Notes: generated from the letters alone by a model not told the origin. Numbered from the stretch's first letter, positions 1-9,429 are shown. The stretch: DNA of 64,000 nt from Lentzea cavernae (GCF_014653695.1 NZ_BNAR01000004.1:390645-454644), one strand, 5' to 3'. Numbers and translations are program-made.

Positions 1-2310
1 CGCGATGCCGTGCTGCCTGCCCTCCCCCGCCGGGCGGAAACCGGTCGTGACCTCCGCCAGCTCGTTCGCCTTCGCCGCGCGTCCGTACCCGGTCGGGAAG
101 CCCTTCTCGGTGTACAGCAGGCGATAGCTGACAGGGGTCTTCTCGTCGCGGGGCGTGCCCCGGAACTGCTCGGCGTAGGTCGTCAGGAACCCCGGCGACT
201 CCGTGCCGAACCCGGCCGTCGACACCTGGCCCGCGAGTCCGCCGAAGAACGCCCAGCCCTGGCCGAACGGCCTGCCCTCGACCTGGGCCGAGTACCCGAC
301 CGTGCCGATCTGGGCGGTGGCGGCGGCGTCCGGCGTCGTGAGCGCCACGGCCTTCGCCTTGCGGGCGTCGAGCGTGATCGCCCCCTTGCCGGTCACCACG
401 AACTTCGGCTGCACCATGAAGTAGACCTTGAAGTCCGCGGTGACGACGCTGCTGTCCACGACGTACTCGCCCTTGGGCAGGCGGACGTTCTGCGCGAACC
501 CCGGATGGCGCTTGCCGGTCTGCGTGTTGACGAACGACGTGCCGTGGTCCGCGGCGGGGTCGCCGTCCGGTCCGAGCACCGAGACGGCGGTGTCGTAGCT
601 CTCGACCTCGCGGTGGACGCTCACGAGCGTGCGCAGGCCGTTCGACGCCACGATCGCGCCGCTGTAGGAGCCGTCCGGCGCGGTGGCCCTGGTGTCGGCG
701 GTGACGGTGGCCTTCGCCTCGCCACCGGCGGGGACGGTGACCTTCGCCGGGGACACCGTGAACAGACCGGCCGGGGCGGGCTTGCCGTCCGGGCCCCGGA
801 CGTCCGCGCTCAGGTCGAGCACGACCGGTTGCGCGCCGGGGTTGCGGTAGGTGATCTCGCGGACGACCTTCTGGTCGTCGTCGTGCGGCCACTGCTGCAC
901 ACCGAAGTTGATGTTCGCGGGCTCGGCGATCACCTGCTGCGCCAGCATCTTCGGCACGTCCACGCGTCCGGTGCCCTGGTCGAACGCCGTCAGCGACGGG
1001 TTCGCCCTCGCCGACGCCATGACCGTCGCCTTGAGCCGCGGGCCGCTCCAGTCCGGGTGCTGCTGCTTGAGCAGCGCGACGACGCCCGCCACGTGCGGGG
1101 TCGCCATCGACGTCCCGGACATGGCGACGTGCCCCTGAGTACCGGCCTCGGCCGCGACGATGTCCACACCTGGCGCGGTCACGTCCGGTTTCACCGCACC
1201 GTCCGCGGCCGGGCCGCGGCTGGAGAACGGCGCGATGCCGTCGTTGCGGTCCACCGCTCCCACCGTCAGCGCGGACTCGGCGCTGCCGGGCGAGCCGATC
1301 GTCTCCGGGCGCCCGGAGTTGCCCGCCGCGATGACGAACAGGGCGCCGGTCTCCCGGGAGACCCGGTTCACGGCTTCCTCGAGCGGGTCGACCTCCGGGG
1401 TGTCCCCGCCGCCCAGGCTCATGTTGACGACGTTCGCGCCCTGCTCACCGGCCCACTGGATGCCGGCGAGGATCGCGGACTCGGTGCAGCCGCCCGGCTG
1501 GCACACCTTGCCGTCGAGGATCTCGGCGTCCGGCGCGACACCGCGGTACTTCTCCCCCTTGCTCGCGATGGTCGACGCGACGTGCGTGCCGTGCCCGACC
1601 TCGTCGGTGCCGTCGGGCGAGTCGGTGAAGTTCTTTTCGGCGACCTGTTTGCCCTGCAGGTCCGGGTGCTTCTCGTCGACGCCCGTGTCGAGCACGGCGA
1701 CCTTCACGCCCTTGCCCGTGATGCCCGCCTGCCACGCCGCCGGCGCACCGATCTGCTTCGTGCTGCCGTCGAGCGCGAGCTTGCGAACGCCGTCGAGCCA
1801 CACCTTCTCGACCGCACCGCCTCGCAGCGACTCCCAGGCGCTGCCCGACTTCTCGACCGTGCCGGTCACCAGGCCGGCCACAGACCCCTTGGCCGCCAAC
1901 GCCGTGACATCCGATCGCGCGCCCGCCGCCGGTCGCACGATCACTGGCACGGTGCTGCGCCGCGCGTCGTCGTAGCCGAACTCGGCCAGCGACGTCACGT
2001 CGAACAACCTCGGGTCGAGCTTGCCGTTGTCCACCAACGCGATCGCGTCCGCCGGCACGACGTGCCGGTGCCCGTCGCGCGTGAACGCGCGCACCGGGAT
2101 CCTGTCCCTGCCCGGCCCCGGCACGACCCGCACGACGCGGTCGCCCGCCAGCTCCACCCGGTCGCCGGTGACCAGCGTGACGCTCCGGTCACCCCGTTGC
2201 GGCGACTGCTCGTCCGCGTGCGCGACGGCCGTCGTCCCCGTGGCGACGAGGCCCGCCGACAACGCGAGCGCGGTGATCCCCCGACGGGCACCTCGCTGTC
2301 CTGCTCTCAC
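1..2310 (-). CDS. Secreted subtilisin-type (S8) serine protease, C-terminus cut by window edge
   Basis: Extracellular serine endopeptidase of the large actinomycete S8 class. The GTG start at 2310 has a GGAGGT ribosome site 5 nt upstream and opens an Arg-rich, then Ala/Leu-rich signal peptide ending near AHA. About 170 residues of propeptide follow. The catalytic triad is visible: Asp in VAVLDTGVD (near 1690), His in VGHGTHVAST (near 1585) and Ser in GTSMATPHVAG (near 1110). The remaining ~370 visible residues belong to the accessory C-terminal part. There is no stop codon before position 1, so the protein exceeds 769 aa. The next gene upstream, also on this strand, encodes a secreted glycoside hydrolase. 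Function is certain at family level; the substrate is unknown. Confidence 0.9.
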   Translation of the reverse strand, partial: MRAGQRGARRGITALALSAGLVATGTTAVAHADEQSPQRGDRSVTLVTGDRVELAGDRVVRVVPGPGRDRIPVRAFTRDGHRHVVPADAIALVDNGKLDPRLFDVTSLAEFGYDDARRSTVPVIVRPAAGARSDVTALAAKGSVAGLVTGTVEKSGSAWESLRGGAVEKVWLDGVRKLALDGSTKQIGAPAAWQAGITGKGVKVAVLDTGVDEKHPDLQGKQVAEKNFTDSPDGTDEVGHGTHVASTIASKGEKYRGVAPDAEILDGKVCQPGGCTESAILAGIQWAGEQGANVVNMSLGGGDTPEVDPLEEAVNRVSRETGALFVIAAGNSGRPETIGSPGSAESALTVGAVDRNDGIAPFSSRGPAADGAVKPDVTAPGVDIVAAEAGTQGHVAMSGTSMATPHVAGVVALLKQQHPDWSGPRLKATVMASARANPSLTAFDQGTGRVDVPKMLAQQVIAEPANINFGVQQWPHDDDQKVVREITYRNPGAQPVVLDLSADVRGPDGKPAPAGLFTVSPAKVTVPAGGEAKATVTADTRATAPDGSYSGAIVASNGLRTLVSVHREVESYDTAVSVLGPDGDPAADHGTSFVNTQTGKRHPGFAQNVRLPKGEYVVDSSVVTADFKVYFMVQPKFVVTGKGAITLDARKAKAVALTTPDAAATAQIGTVGYSAQVEGRPFGQGWAFFGGLAGQVSTAGFGTESPGFLTTYAEQFRGTPRDEKTPVSYRLLYTEKGFPTGYGRAAKANELAEVTTGFRPAGEGRQHGIA

Positions 2311-2479
2311 TGACTACCTCCGGTGCTCGATGAGGAGTTCCCGTCAGTGACCGTAGGGGCACGCAACGTCACCTCACCTCCGTCGGAAGGCCGGAGCTGC
2401 GCCGGTCGATGTCATCCCGCAGGGGTACCTGGACTGGCCGAAAGGCTGGTTGACACCACCTCTGCCCCTTCGGGCAGGT

Positions 2480-4303
2480 CTAGGTCCCGATCACCGCGTT
2501 CACACCGCTCGCCTGCGTGCGCCAGTCGACCTGGTTGGGGCTGCCGCCGGCCCAGCGCTGGCCGATCCGGTTCAGCGCGTCGCGGTCCGCGGCCCACACC
2601 GAGTCGGCCTGCTGCCGCGCGAACCGTTGGTAGGAAGAGGAGTTCGTGACCTTCGCGAGGTCGTTGAGGTAGCGCATGAAGATGCCCTTGAACTGCTTCT
2701 GGTTGTCGTCGCACGAGTTCGTCCCGACGTCACACGACTCGATGAGCACACCGCCCCGGGTCAGCACCGGGCTCGCGATGGCCGCGTCCGCGAGCCTGCG
2801 TGCGGTGTCGAGGTACCTCGTGTCCCCGGTCGCGCGCCACACCTCGACGAACCCGCCGACGGCCAGGCCCTGGTTGTAGGTCCACACCGTCTGGCCGTTG
2901 TTGCGGCAGTCCCCGGTCAGCCCGTCGTTGACCAGGCCGGACGAGCCGGCCAGTCCGCTGCCCAGGTACCAGTCCGCGGCGGTGCGAGCCCGTTGCAGCC
3001 ACACGGAATCACCGGGTGTGCGCCGGTGGACCGCCGCGGTGAGCCGCAGGTACTGGCCGTTCGTCACGGCGTTCTTGTAGGTGCGTTCCCGGTCCCACCA
3101 GACGCCACCGCCGCACGTGCGGGTGTCCCAGTACTGGTGGACGTACGCCGCGATCGTGGTGGCCATGGCCAGGTAGCGCTGGTCCCCGGTGTGGTCGTAG
3201 GCGGCCACCCAGGTGAGCCCCCACCAGGCGCTGTCGTCGATCGACCGGCTGATGAAGTTCCCCTCGACCGGGTCCGTGCCGCGCTGCCCCGCCGCGAACG
3301 TGCCGCGGTTCACGTCGAACGTGCGCGCGATGACCCAGTCGTAGTCCCGGATCCCGGAGTCCATCACCGCGGACAGCGTCGTCGCCGAGTTCCACCAGCT
3401 CGTCGGCCACCAGGCCGTCGTGGGGTCGTAGGAGTACAGGAGGGCGTCAGCGGCGGCACGCGTCCTCGTCGGCACCGGCCGCGCCCACGCCGTGCAGCTG
3501 CCTTCCTGGTGCGCCGCTTCCCTTCCGCACGCCCGCACGGCCCCACCGAAGTGGCGGCCACGCGGATCCCTGGTGGCGTGCAGGGTGGTGCGCGTCGAGA
3601 CCGCCCCGGCGGGAGTGGCGGTCCGGTCCAGCGACGAACCGCCGGGCCAGCTCGCACCGCTGTCCCAGGAGCGGTCGAGCCACACCTCGTCCCCCGCCCC
3701 ACCCGCCTCGATGCTCGCCCACGCCATCGCGTTCGCGTCGGTGTGCAGCCGGATGACCCTGCCGTGCAACGTCGTCGGCGGCACCGGCTGCAGGTCACCG
3801 CTCGCCTGGCTCGCGCTCGTCCGGTCGCACAGCACGTCGCACACGGTCGGGTAGATCCAGTCGGTGCACGTCACCCCGGCGGCGTCACCGCACGCGCGGA
3901 TCAGGCCGCGCCGGTGGTGGCCGGGATCGGTGACGTTGTACATCAACGTCCTGGTGCCGGTCCACGTGCCGGGGATGCTCGCCCTGCCCAGCAGCCCCTC
4001 CCAGCTGACGCCACCGTCCCAGGACCTGTCGAGCCACACCGAGTCGCCGGTCGCGCCGTGGTCGATGCTGCCCCACGCCATGCCGTCGCGGTCCGACACG
4101 TGCAAGACCACGCGCCGTCCGTTGATCTGCTTCTCCGGCACCGGGAAGGTCTCCTGCGCGGCCCTGGAGGGGTCGAGGGTGTCGCAGGACAGCACGCACA
4201 CCACCGCGGCCGCTGTCAGGGGTGGGCGGCTGGGTGATGGGCTGCCGGGCGGCGCGGAGACCGGCGCCAGGACCATCAGGAAGGCCACGAAGAAGTTCAG
4301 CAC
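2480..4303 (-). CDS. Secreted GH76-like glycoside hydrolase with two N-terminal repeat modules
   Basis: Probably a secreted mannan-degrading enzyme. The GTG start at 4303 gives a hydrophobic signal segment (VLNFFVAFLMVLAPVSA) and a 607-aa protein. Two tandem modules of roughly 100 aa follow, each with a WLDRSWD motif and an RACG...CT.W ending, so each probably carries a disulfide. The C-terminal ~330 aa resemble GH76 (alpha-1,6-mannanase/transglycosidase family): an alpha/alpha-barrel with Trp-rich start (TTAWWPTSWW) and the paired Asp motif SIDDSAWWGLTW expected for catalysis. A LacI-type palindrome lies 21-34 nt upstream of the start. The GH76 assignment comes from motifs only; the N-terminal modules are not recognised and may bind carbohydrate. 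Confidence 0.75.
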   Translation of the reverse strand: MLNFFVAFLMVLAPVSAPPGSPSPSRPPLTAAAVVCVLSCDTLDPSRAAQETFPVPEKQINGRRVVLHVSDRDGMAWGSIDHGATGDSVWLDRSWDGGVSWEGLLGRASIPGTWTGTRTLMYNVTDPGHHRRGLIRACGDAAGVTCTDWIYPTVCDVLCDRTSASQASGDLQPVPPTTLHGRVIRLHTDANAMAWASIEAGGAGDEVWLDRSWDSGASWPGGSSLDRTATPAGAVSTRTTLHATRDPRGRHFGGAVRACGREAAHQEGSCTAWARPVPTRTRAAADALLYSYDPTTAWWPTSWWNSATTLSAVMDSGIRDYDWVIARTFDVNRGTFAAGQRGTDPVEGNFISRSIDDSAWWGLTWVAAYDHTGDQRYLAMATTIAAYVHQYWDTRTCGGGVWWDRERTYKNAVTNGQYLRLTAAVHRRTPGDSVWLQRARTAADWYLGSGLAGSSGLVNDGLTGDCRNNGQTVWTYNQGLAVGGFVEVWRATGDTRYLDTARRLADAAIASPVLTRGGVLIESCDVGTNSCDDNQKQFKGIFMRYLNDLAKVTNSSSYQRFARQQADSVWAADRDALNRIGQRWAGGSPNQVDWRTQASGVNAVIGT

Positions 4304-4323
4304 GCCAACCACCCCCGCGTTCG

Positions 4324-4337
4324 TGGGAACGCTCTCA
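4324..4337. promoter_or_regulatory. Putative LacI-family operator upstream of the GH76-like gene
   Basis: TGGGAACGCTCTCA is a near-palindrome with a central CG. It differs at two positions from the CebR-type box TGGGAGCGCTCCCA. It sits just upstream of the GTG at 4303. A close relative (TGGAAGCGCTCTCA) lies upstream of the secreted GH64 gene at 25946. Binding by a LacI-family repressor is inferred. Confidence 0.45.
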
Positions 4338-4424
4338 TGGTCTTGGGTGCCGAACCGTCCGGTCAACGGGACGACCGGTTCATGTCCAGGACAAGCTCGA
4401 CCGGTGTTCCTGCATACTCCCCCG

Positions 4425-4997
4425 ATGCCGGAGGACCTGTCGCTCACCGACCACCAACTGGGCCTGCGGGCGAGGTTCCTGGCCGCGCCGACGGTTGCGG
4501 CACCCGAACCCTGGCGTCCGAGCGGCCACCACGTGAGCGCTGTCGGCGGGTTGCTCGGCGTCGGCTTCGCCTCTGATTCCGGCCGCGACCTGCTGCTGGT
4601 GGCGTCCACCCGCGGGCTCGGGCTGCTCGACACCGTCACCGGGGAGCGCCTGGCCCGCGACCGCGAGCCTGACTCGGGCTGGCCGGACGACGACCTGACG
4701 TGCCCGGGAATCGGCCCGATCGCACGGCGTCGCGTGCCGATGGCCGGGCTGATGGGCGGCGGTCTGCACACCGGAGCCGAGGGCTGGTCGGTGGACGTCG
4801 TCAGCCCGGACTGGCCGCACGAACGCGTGCTGCTGTCCACCGGAAGTCCGTACGAAGGCGCTCACGGCGAGACCTGGTGGCACGTCTTCCACTCGCGCCA
4901 CTCCGCACTGCGGGCGGCCGGGTTCTCCCCGTCCGGTCTGACGCTGGTGGTGGCGACCAGCAGCGACGTCACCCTGTGGACCAGGGCTCACTGCTGA
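4425..4997 (+). CDS. Conserved-looking hypothetical protein
   Basis: A 190-aa protein I do not recognise. It starts at ATG 4425 with no clear Shine-Dalgarno sequence; CATACT lies about 7 nt upstream, so the transcript could be leaderless. The composition is soluble, with beta-rich stretches (LLLVASTRGLGLLDTVTG, LTLVVATSSDVTLWTRA) that look like isolated WD/beta-propeller blades, but only one or two such units are present. It is divergent from the GH76-like gene and convergent with the ArsR-type regulator, whose stop codon it overlaps by 10 bp. Codon usage matches its neighbours, so it is probably real. Confidence 0.6.
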   Translation: MPEDLSLTDHQLGLRARFLAAPTVAAPEPWRPSGHHVSAVGGLLGVGFASDSGRDLLLVASTRGLGLLDTVTGERLARDREPDSGWPDDDLTCPGIGPIARRRVPMAGLMGGGLHTGAEGWSVDVVSPDWPHERVLLSTGSPYEGAHGETWWHVFHSRHSALRAAGFSPSGLTLVVATSSDVTLWTRAHC

Positions 4998-5968
4998 GCG
5001 GTGAGGGCATCCCCGAGCGGGGTGCGGCGGTAGAGCACGGAACGTCCCGAACGGGCCTTGGCGAGCAGGCCCGCACGGCGCAGGACGGTGAGGTGGTCGC
5101 CGACGGCGCCCGGTGCCATGCCGAGGGTCCTGGCGAGCTGGGTGGTGCTCGCGGGCTCGTCCAGCGCGGCCAGCAGCTGTGCCCGTGACCGGCCGATGAG
5201 GTCGCCGACCGCGCCGGGGTCGGCCGGCGTGCCCGGTTCCCACAGGGCGGAGGTGCCGCGAGCCGGGTAGATCAACGCGTGCGGCCACGGGGTCTCGGTG
5301 TAGGCGGCGACGTCCGGCCACACGAACACCGACGGGATGAGCAGCAGGCCGGCGCCCCGCAGGTCGACCGTCGCGTTCGCGTGGCGCAGCTTGATCTCGA
5401 TGGCGCCGTCGTGCCAGCGCATCCGCCGGTCGAGCCCGGCGATCGCGGCCGCCCACCCCTCCCGGCTCAGCAGACCGGCGCGGTACACCACGTCCCGCTC
5501 GCAGATCGCCCGCAACCGCACCCAGTCCTGCGCGAGGAGCTCGTGCCAGGCGATCTCCAGCACGTCCGCGATCCGCGCGACGACGTCACGGCCGCGCAGG
5601 ACCGACAGGACCCTCGGGTCGTCGGTGGGACGGCGTCTCAGGCACTCGGCGATCTCCTTGCGCGCCAGCGGAAGTGGTGTGGCGCGCACGGTCTCCAGGT
5701 CGTCGTCGATCGTCTGGGCCAGGCTGCGCGGCGGAGGTGCGACGAAGTCCGCCCCGTAGTGCGGCGCGCACAGCGCCAGCACCACGTCGAGCTCGGTCTC
5801 CGCGCGCAGACGCCGGTAGACCGGGCGCAGGCGGTCGGACCAGTCGCGCGGCATCGGCCTGCCCTCGACGCCCGACAGCCTGCGCAGCAGCTTCTCCAGC
5901 TCCAGCAGCGGAGCGATCGCGAATCGGCTCGCCAGCAGGTCGTCGGCGCCGGCGGTGAACCTGAGCAC
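4988..5968 (-). CDS. ArsR-type winged-helix transcriptional regulator
   Basis: A 326-aa DNA-binding regulator of the long ArsR-like class. The first ~240 aa form an uncharacterised sensory part. The last ~70 aa contain the winged helix (AQLLAALDEPASTTQLARTL, then the recognition segment GAVGDHLTVLRRAGLLA and wing RSGRSVLYRRT). The gene is divergent from the MFS transporter at 6034 across 65 bp, the usual layout for a local repressor of an exporter. No metal-binding Cys motif is visible, so metal sensing is unlikely. Confidence 0.85.
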   Translation of the reverse strand: MLRFTAGADDLLASRFAIAPLLELEKLLRRLSGVEGRPMPRDWSDRLRPVYRRLRAETELDVVLALCAPHYGADFVAPPPRSLAQTIDDDLETVRATPLPLARKEIAECLRRRPTDDPRVLSVLRGRDVVARIADVLEIAWHELLAQDWVRLRAICERDVVYRAGLLSREGWAAAIAGLDRRMRWHDGAIEIKLRHANATVDLRGAGLLLIPSVFVWPDVAAYTETPWPHALIYPARGTSALWEPGTPADPGAVGDLIGRSRAQLLAALDEPASTTQLARTLGMAPGAVGDHLTVLRRAGLLAKARSGRSVLYRRTPLGDALTAQQ

Positions 5969-6033
5969 GGTCCGAGCTTACGTCCGCAGGCGTATCTCTG
6001 GCGCTCCGAAGAGGAGGGTCGGACGCTGGGACC

Positions 6034-7221
6034 ATGTCCACCGCCACCGCACGCGTGACTTTCGGCCAGGTGCTGTTCCGCCCCGTGTTCCGCGAGTTGC
6101 TGGCCACCCGCGCGATCGTCATCACGGCCGACGTGCTGCGCACGGTGGCGCTGTCGACCGCGATCTTCAGCAGCACCGGCTCACCGCTGCTGGCCGCGCT
6201 CGCGTTCGGCCTGGCGTTCGTGCCGCAGGCGTTCACCGGGGTGCTGCTCGGCCCGCTGGCCGACCGCGTCCGCCCGCGCCGGCTGATCGTCACCGCCTAC
6301 CTGCTCACCGGTGCCGCCACGGGCCTGCTCGGCCTGGTCGTGCCGCCGACGTGGGTGGTGCTGACCGTGATCACGCTCATCGGCTGCCTCGGCCCGGCGC
6401 TGAACGGCACCACCGGCCGTCTGATGGCCGACGTGCTCGAAGGGGACGCCTACGTCATCGGACGCTCGGTGATGTCGATGGCGATGTCGTTCGCGCAACT
6501 GGGCGGGCTCGCGGCCGGCGGGCTCGCGGTGGCCGCGGTCGGCCCACCAAGCGCCCTGCTGATCAGCTCCGGCGCCGTGTTCGCGTCGGCGGCCGCGGTG
6601 CGGCTGCTGATGCCGGACCTGCCCGCCGCCCGGGGCTCCGGGAACGTGGTCCGCCAAGGGTTGTCGGGGACGCGGCAACTGCTGGCGAACCGCACGACGA
6701 GGGTGCTCCTGCTCGCTCAGTGGCTGCCGCCCGCGTTCGTCGTCGGCGCGGAGAGCCTGCTGATCTCCTACGCCCTCGGCCGCGGTTTCACCACCGGCGC
6801 GGCCGGGCTCATGCTCGCCAGTCTGCCGGTGGGCATGATCGTCGGGGAGTTCCTCGTCGCCCGCTTCCTGGCGCCGGACGCGCGCCGGCGGGCCGTGCCC
6901 GCCCTGATCGCGTTGCTCGGCCTGCCCCTGCCCGCGCTCGCGTTCGACCTGCCGATCGCGGTCTGCTGCGCACTGCTCGCGGTCAGCGGGGCGGGGTTCG
7001 CGTTCAGCCTGGGCATCGCGGCGCCGTTCCGGGACGCCGTGCCCGAGGCGCGGCGAGGTCAGTCGTTCACCGTGCTGTCGGCGGGGCTGATGACCGCCCA
7101 GGGCATCGGACCGGCTCTCTGGGGCACGCTGGCCGAGGTCGTGCCGATCGGCCACGCCATCGCCGCCGCCGGGGTGTGCACGGTGCTGACCGCCGCGGTG
7201 CTCCGCCCCGCCCTGCGGTGA
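6034..7221 (+). CDS. MFS transporter
   Basis: A 395-aa inner-membrane transporter with about 12 hydrophobic segments. The cytoplasmic loop between TM2 and TM3 has the MFS-like signature GPLADRVRPRRLIV near residues 73-87. Full length for the family. Probably a drug or metabolite exporter controlled by the divergent ArsR-type regulator. The ATG at 6034 is the first in-frame start after the shared promoter. The gene ends 3 bp before the stop of the convergent TetR gene, with no room for a separate terminator. The substrate cannot be predicted. Confidence 0.85.
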   Translation: MSTATARVTFGQVLFRPVFRELLATRAIVITADVLRTVALSTAIFSSTGSPLLAALAFGLAFVPQAFTGVLLGPLADRVRPRRLIVTAYLLTGAATGLLGLVVPPTWVVLTVITLIGCLGPALNGTTGRLMADVLEGDAYVIGRSVMSMAMSFAQLGGLAAGGLAVAAVGPPSALLISSGAVFASAAAVRLLMPDLPAARGSGNVVRQGLSGTRQLLANRTTRVLLLAQWLPPAFVVGAESLLISYALGRGFTTGAAGLMLASLPVGMIVGEFLVARFLAPDARRRAVPALIALLGLPLPALAFDLPIAVCCALLAVSGAGFAFSLGIAAPFRDAVPEARRGQSFTVLSAGLMTAQGIGPALWGTLAEVVPIGHAIAAAGVCTVLTAAVLRPALR

Positions 7222-7224
7222 GGC

Positions 7225-7845
7225 TCAGGACGCGCTGCCCACCAAGCCCGCCGGCGGGAGCGGTACCGGAATCGCCTTGCTGTGCAACAACTCCAGCGCG
7301 GCACGAACGATGTCGGCAACGTCCACGTGACCGCCGTTGACCGTCCAGGTCTGCACGATCACCTCGATCACGTTCATGGTGCTCGCCGCGGTCAACGCCG
7401 CGAACAACACGTCCCCGGCCCCGTCCTCGCGCCGGAGGATCTCCTGGGCCAGGCGCTGGCGCCAGCTCCAGCACAGGTCGGCCAGGCCGGCCCGCAACCC
7501 CGTGGTCTTGTCGAAGATCTCGTACAGGGCGAGCAGGCGCGCCGGGTTCGCCGAGATCGTGTGCTCGACGCTGTCGATGACCGCGTGCAGCGCCCCGGCC
7601 AGCGGTGTGTCGTCGGGCTGGGCCAAGAAGGCGTCCATCGCCGCGTCGAGGCCGTTCTCGACGAACGTGACGACCAGCGCTTCCTTGGTGGAGTAGTAGC
7701 GGTAGAGGGTGCGAGTGCCGACCTCGGCCGCGGCGGCGATCTGCTCGATCGTCGTGTCGTCGTACCCCTGCGCGACGAACAGGTCGAACGCGGTGTCGGC
7801 GATGAACCGCCGGGTGCGTTCCATCTTCGCTTCACGCAGGCCCAC
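7225..7845 (-). CDS. TetR-family regulator, likely controls the P450 operon
   Basis: A 206-aa repressor-type regulator. The GTG at 7845 is chosen because an AGGAGG site lies 6 nt upstream; the GTG at 7848 would be too close. The N-terminal HTH is typical: FVAQGYDDTTIEQIAAAAEV, then GTRTLYRYYSTKEAL. The remaining helices form the ligand-binding/dimerisation domain. The gene is divergent from the cytochrome P450 operon, and the spacer between them contains several palindromes, so it probably represses that operon and itself until a small-molecule ligand binds. Confidence 0.88.
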   Translation of the reverse strand: MGLREAKMERTRRFIADTAFDLFVAQGYDDTTIEQIAAAAEVGTRTLYRYYSTKEALVVTFVENGLDAAMDAFLAQPDDTPLAGALHAVIDSVEHTISANPARLLALYEIFDKTTGLRAGLADLCWSWRQRLAQEILRREDGAGDVLFAALTAASTMNVIEVIVQTWTVNGGHVDVADIVRAALELLHSKAIPVPLPPAGLVGSAS

Positions 7846-7897
7846 CACACACCTCCTGACCGCTGGTTTTCGCGGACTGAACGGTAGCACTGCCACA

Positions 7898-7982
7898 TGG
7901 CAGTCACTGCCATTTCACCCGTCCGCGAGTTGCGGCATTCAATGCCATCTGGCAGCCTCGGTCAGGTGACAGTGACTGCCAT
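7898..7982. promoter_or_regulatory. Cluster of palindromic operator sites between TetR gene and P450 operon
   Basis: Three related elements are visible: TGGCAGTCACTGCCA (7898-7912, 7-bp arms around one base), TGCCATCTGGCA (7943-7954) and CAGTGACTGCCA (7970-7981). All use the half-site TGGCA/TGCCA, often extended to TGGCAGT. The sequence between 7860 and 7995 is also AT-richer than its surroundings. These are likely TetR binding sites covering both divergent promoters. Confidence 0.6.
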
Positions 7983-8008
7983 ATTTTCTTCCGAAGGTGG
8001 GTCCGGCG

Positions 8009-9238
8009 ATGAGTGAGACCACGATCGGCGTGACCTCCTTCCCCACCACGCGTGACTCCAGCTGCCCGTTCGACCCGCCCGCCGAGTACGCGGAACTGCG
8101 TGCACAGGAGGGCACGGCTTCGCTGGCGTGCCCGGTCGGCGTCAACGCGCGTGTCGTCAGCCGGTACGCCGACGTGCGCGCGGTGCTGAGCGATCCCAAC
8201 CTCAGCTCGCACGCGGCCCCGTCCACGCACGTCGTGGCGGACGGTCAACTCGACCGCCCGGTGGCGCCCGGCAGCCTGCTGCACATGGACGGCCCCGACC
8301 ACGCCCGGCTGCGCCGCCTGCTGACGCCGGAGTTCACGGTCAAGCGGATCCAGGCCATGCGGCCGTACATCCAGGGTCTGGTCGACGACCACGTCGACGC
8401 GCTGCTGGCCCGCACCGGGCCCGTCGACCTGGTCCAGGACTTCGCGCTGCCGATCCCGTCGCTGGTGATCTGCGAACTGCTGGGCGTCGACTACGGCGAC
8501 CGCGACCGGTTCCAGGAGCAGACCGCGGTGCTCATCGGCACCAACAGCGACCCCGAGGCGCTGCAGCGGGCCAACGCCGAGGTCGTCGGGTTCATGACCC
8601 AGCTCGTGCTGGCCAAGATGGCGGCACCCGGCGACGACCTGCTGGGCCGGCTGATCGTCCGCGCGAGGGAGAACGGCCAGGAGCTGTCCGTCGAGGAGCT
8701 GGTCACCCTCGGCATCACCCTGCTGATCGCCGGGCACGAGACCACGGCCAACATGATCGGGCTCAGCACGCTGGCCCTGCTGCGCCAGCCCGACCAGCTG
8801 GCCGCGCTGCGGGCCGACCCCGGACTCGCGGGCACGGCCGTCGACGAGATGCTGCGGTACCTGTCGATCGTGCACTTCGGCGTGCTGCGCCAGGCCACGG
8901 GCGGCGTGACGATCGGCGACGAGACGATCAAGGCCGGTGAGTGGCTGGTGGCCGCGCTGTCGGCGGGCAACCGCGACGAGTCGGTGTTCCCCGACCCCGA
9001 CCGCATCGACCTGCGCCGCGGCGCGACCGCCCACCTGGCGTTCGGCTACGGCATCCACCAGTGCCTCGGCCAGCAGCTCGCCAGGGTCGAACTGCAGGAG
9101 GTGTTCGCGCGCCTGCATCAGCGCATCCCGACGCTGCGGCTCGCGGTGCCGTTCGAGGAAGTCGAGTTCAAGGACCACGCGCTCGTCTACGGCGTGCGCG
9201 CGCTGCCGGTCACGTGGGACGTGGAGGACGACCGATGA
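8009..9238 (+). CDS. Cytochrome P450 (CYP105-like)
   Basis: A 409-aa soluble heme monooxygenase. The start at 8009 has AAGGTGGG 7 nt upstream. Motifs: I-helix oxygen-binding AGHETTANMIG, K-helix ExxR in EMLRYLS, and the heme-thiolate loop FGYGIHQCLGQQLA with the proximal Cys. It overlaps the ferredoxin gene by 4 bp (ATGA), followed directly by a ferredoxin reductase, so the operon supplies its own electron chain. The substrate is unknown; the TetR-controlled layout suggests an inducible detoxification or catabolic hydroxylase. Confidence 0.93.
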   Translation: MSETTIGVTSFPTTRDSSCPFDPPAEYAELRAQEGTASLACPVGVNARVVSRYADVRAVLSDPNLSSHAAPSTHVVADGQLDRPVAPGSLLHMDGPDHARLRRLLTPEFTVKRIQAMRPYIQGLVDDHVDALLARTGPVDLVQDFALPIPSLVICELLGVDYGDRDRFQEQTAVLIGTNSDPEALQRANAEVVGFMTQLVLAKMAAPGDDLLGRLIVRARENGQELSVEELVTLGITLLIAGHETTANMIGLSTLALLRQPDQLAALRADPGLAGTAVDEMLRYLSIVHFGVLRQATGGVTIGDETIKAGEWLVAALSAGNRDESVFPDPDRIDLRRGATAHLAFGYGIHQCLGQQLARVELQEVFARLHQRIPTLRLAVPFEEVEFKDHALVYGVRALPVTWDVEDDR

Positions 9239-9429
9239 AGGTGCGCGTCGACGTGGACGCCTGCGTGGGCGCGGGCCAGTGCGTGCTCGCGGCACCGGAC
9301 GTGTTCGACCAGCGCGACGAGGACGGCATGGTGGTCCTGCTCGTGGAGGACCCGCCCGCCGAGCTGGAGGCGGCCACCGAGCACGCCGCCCTGCTGTGCC
9401 CGGCGCTCGCGATCGTCGTGGAGAAGTAG
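9235..9429 (+). CDS. Small [3Fe-4S]-type ferredoxin partner of the P450
   Basis: A 64-aa electron carrier. Cysteines in CVGAGQC and the later C-P of LLCPALAI match the three-ligand pattern of P450-associated [3Fe-4S] ferredoxins. It overlaps the P450 stop by 4 bp, and its own stop overlaps the reductase start by 1 bp. It should pass electrons from the reductase at 9429 to the P450. Confidence 0.92.
   Translation: MKVRVDVDACVGAGQCVLAAPDVFDQRDEDGMVVLLVEDPPAELEAATEHAALLCPALAIVVEK

Noticed and set aside
10-2313. A 767-codon open frame on the plus strand
   Set aside because: It is Arg/Val-rich with no recognisable domain. The minus strand over the same span encodes an intact S8 protease with all three catalytic motifs.
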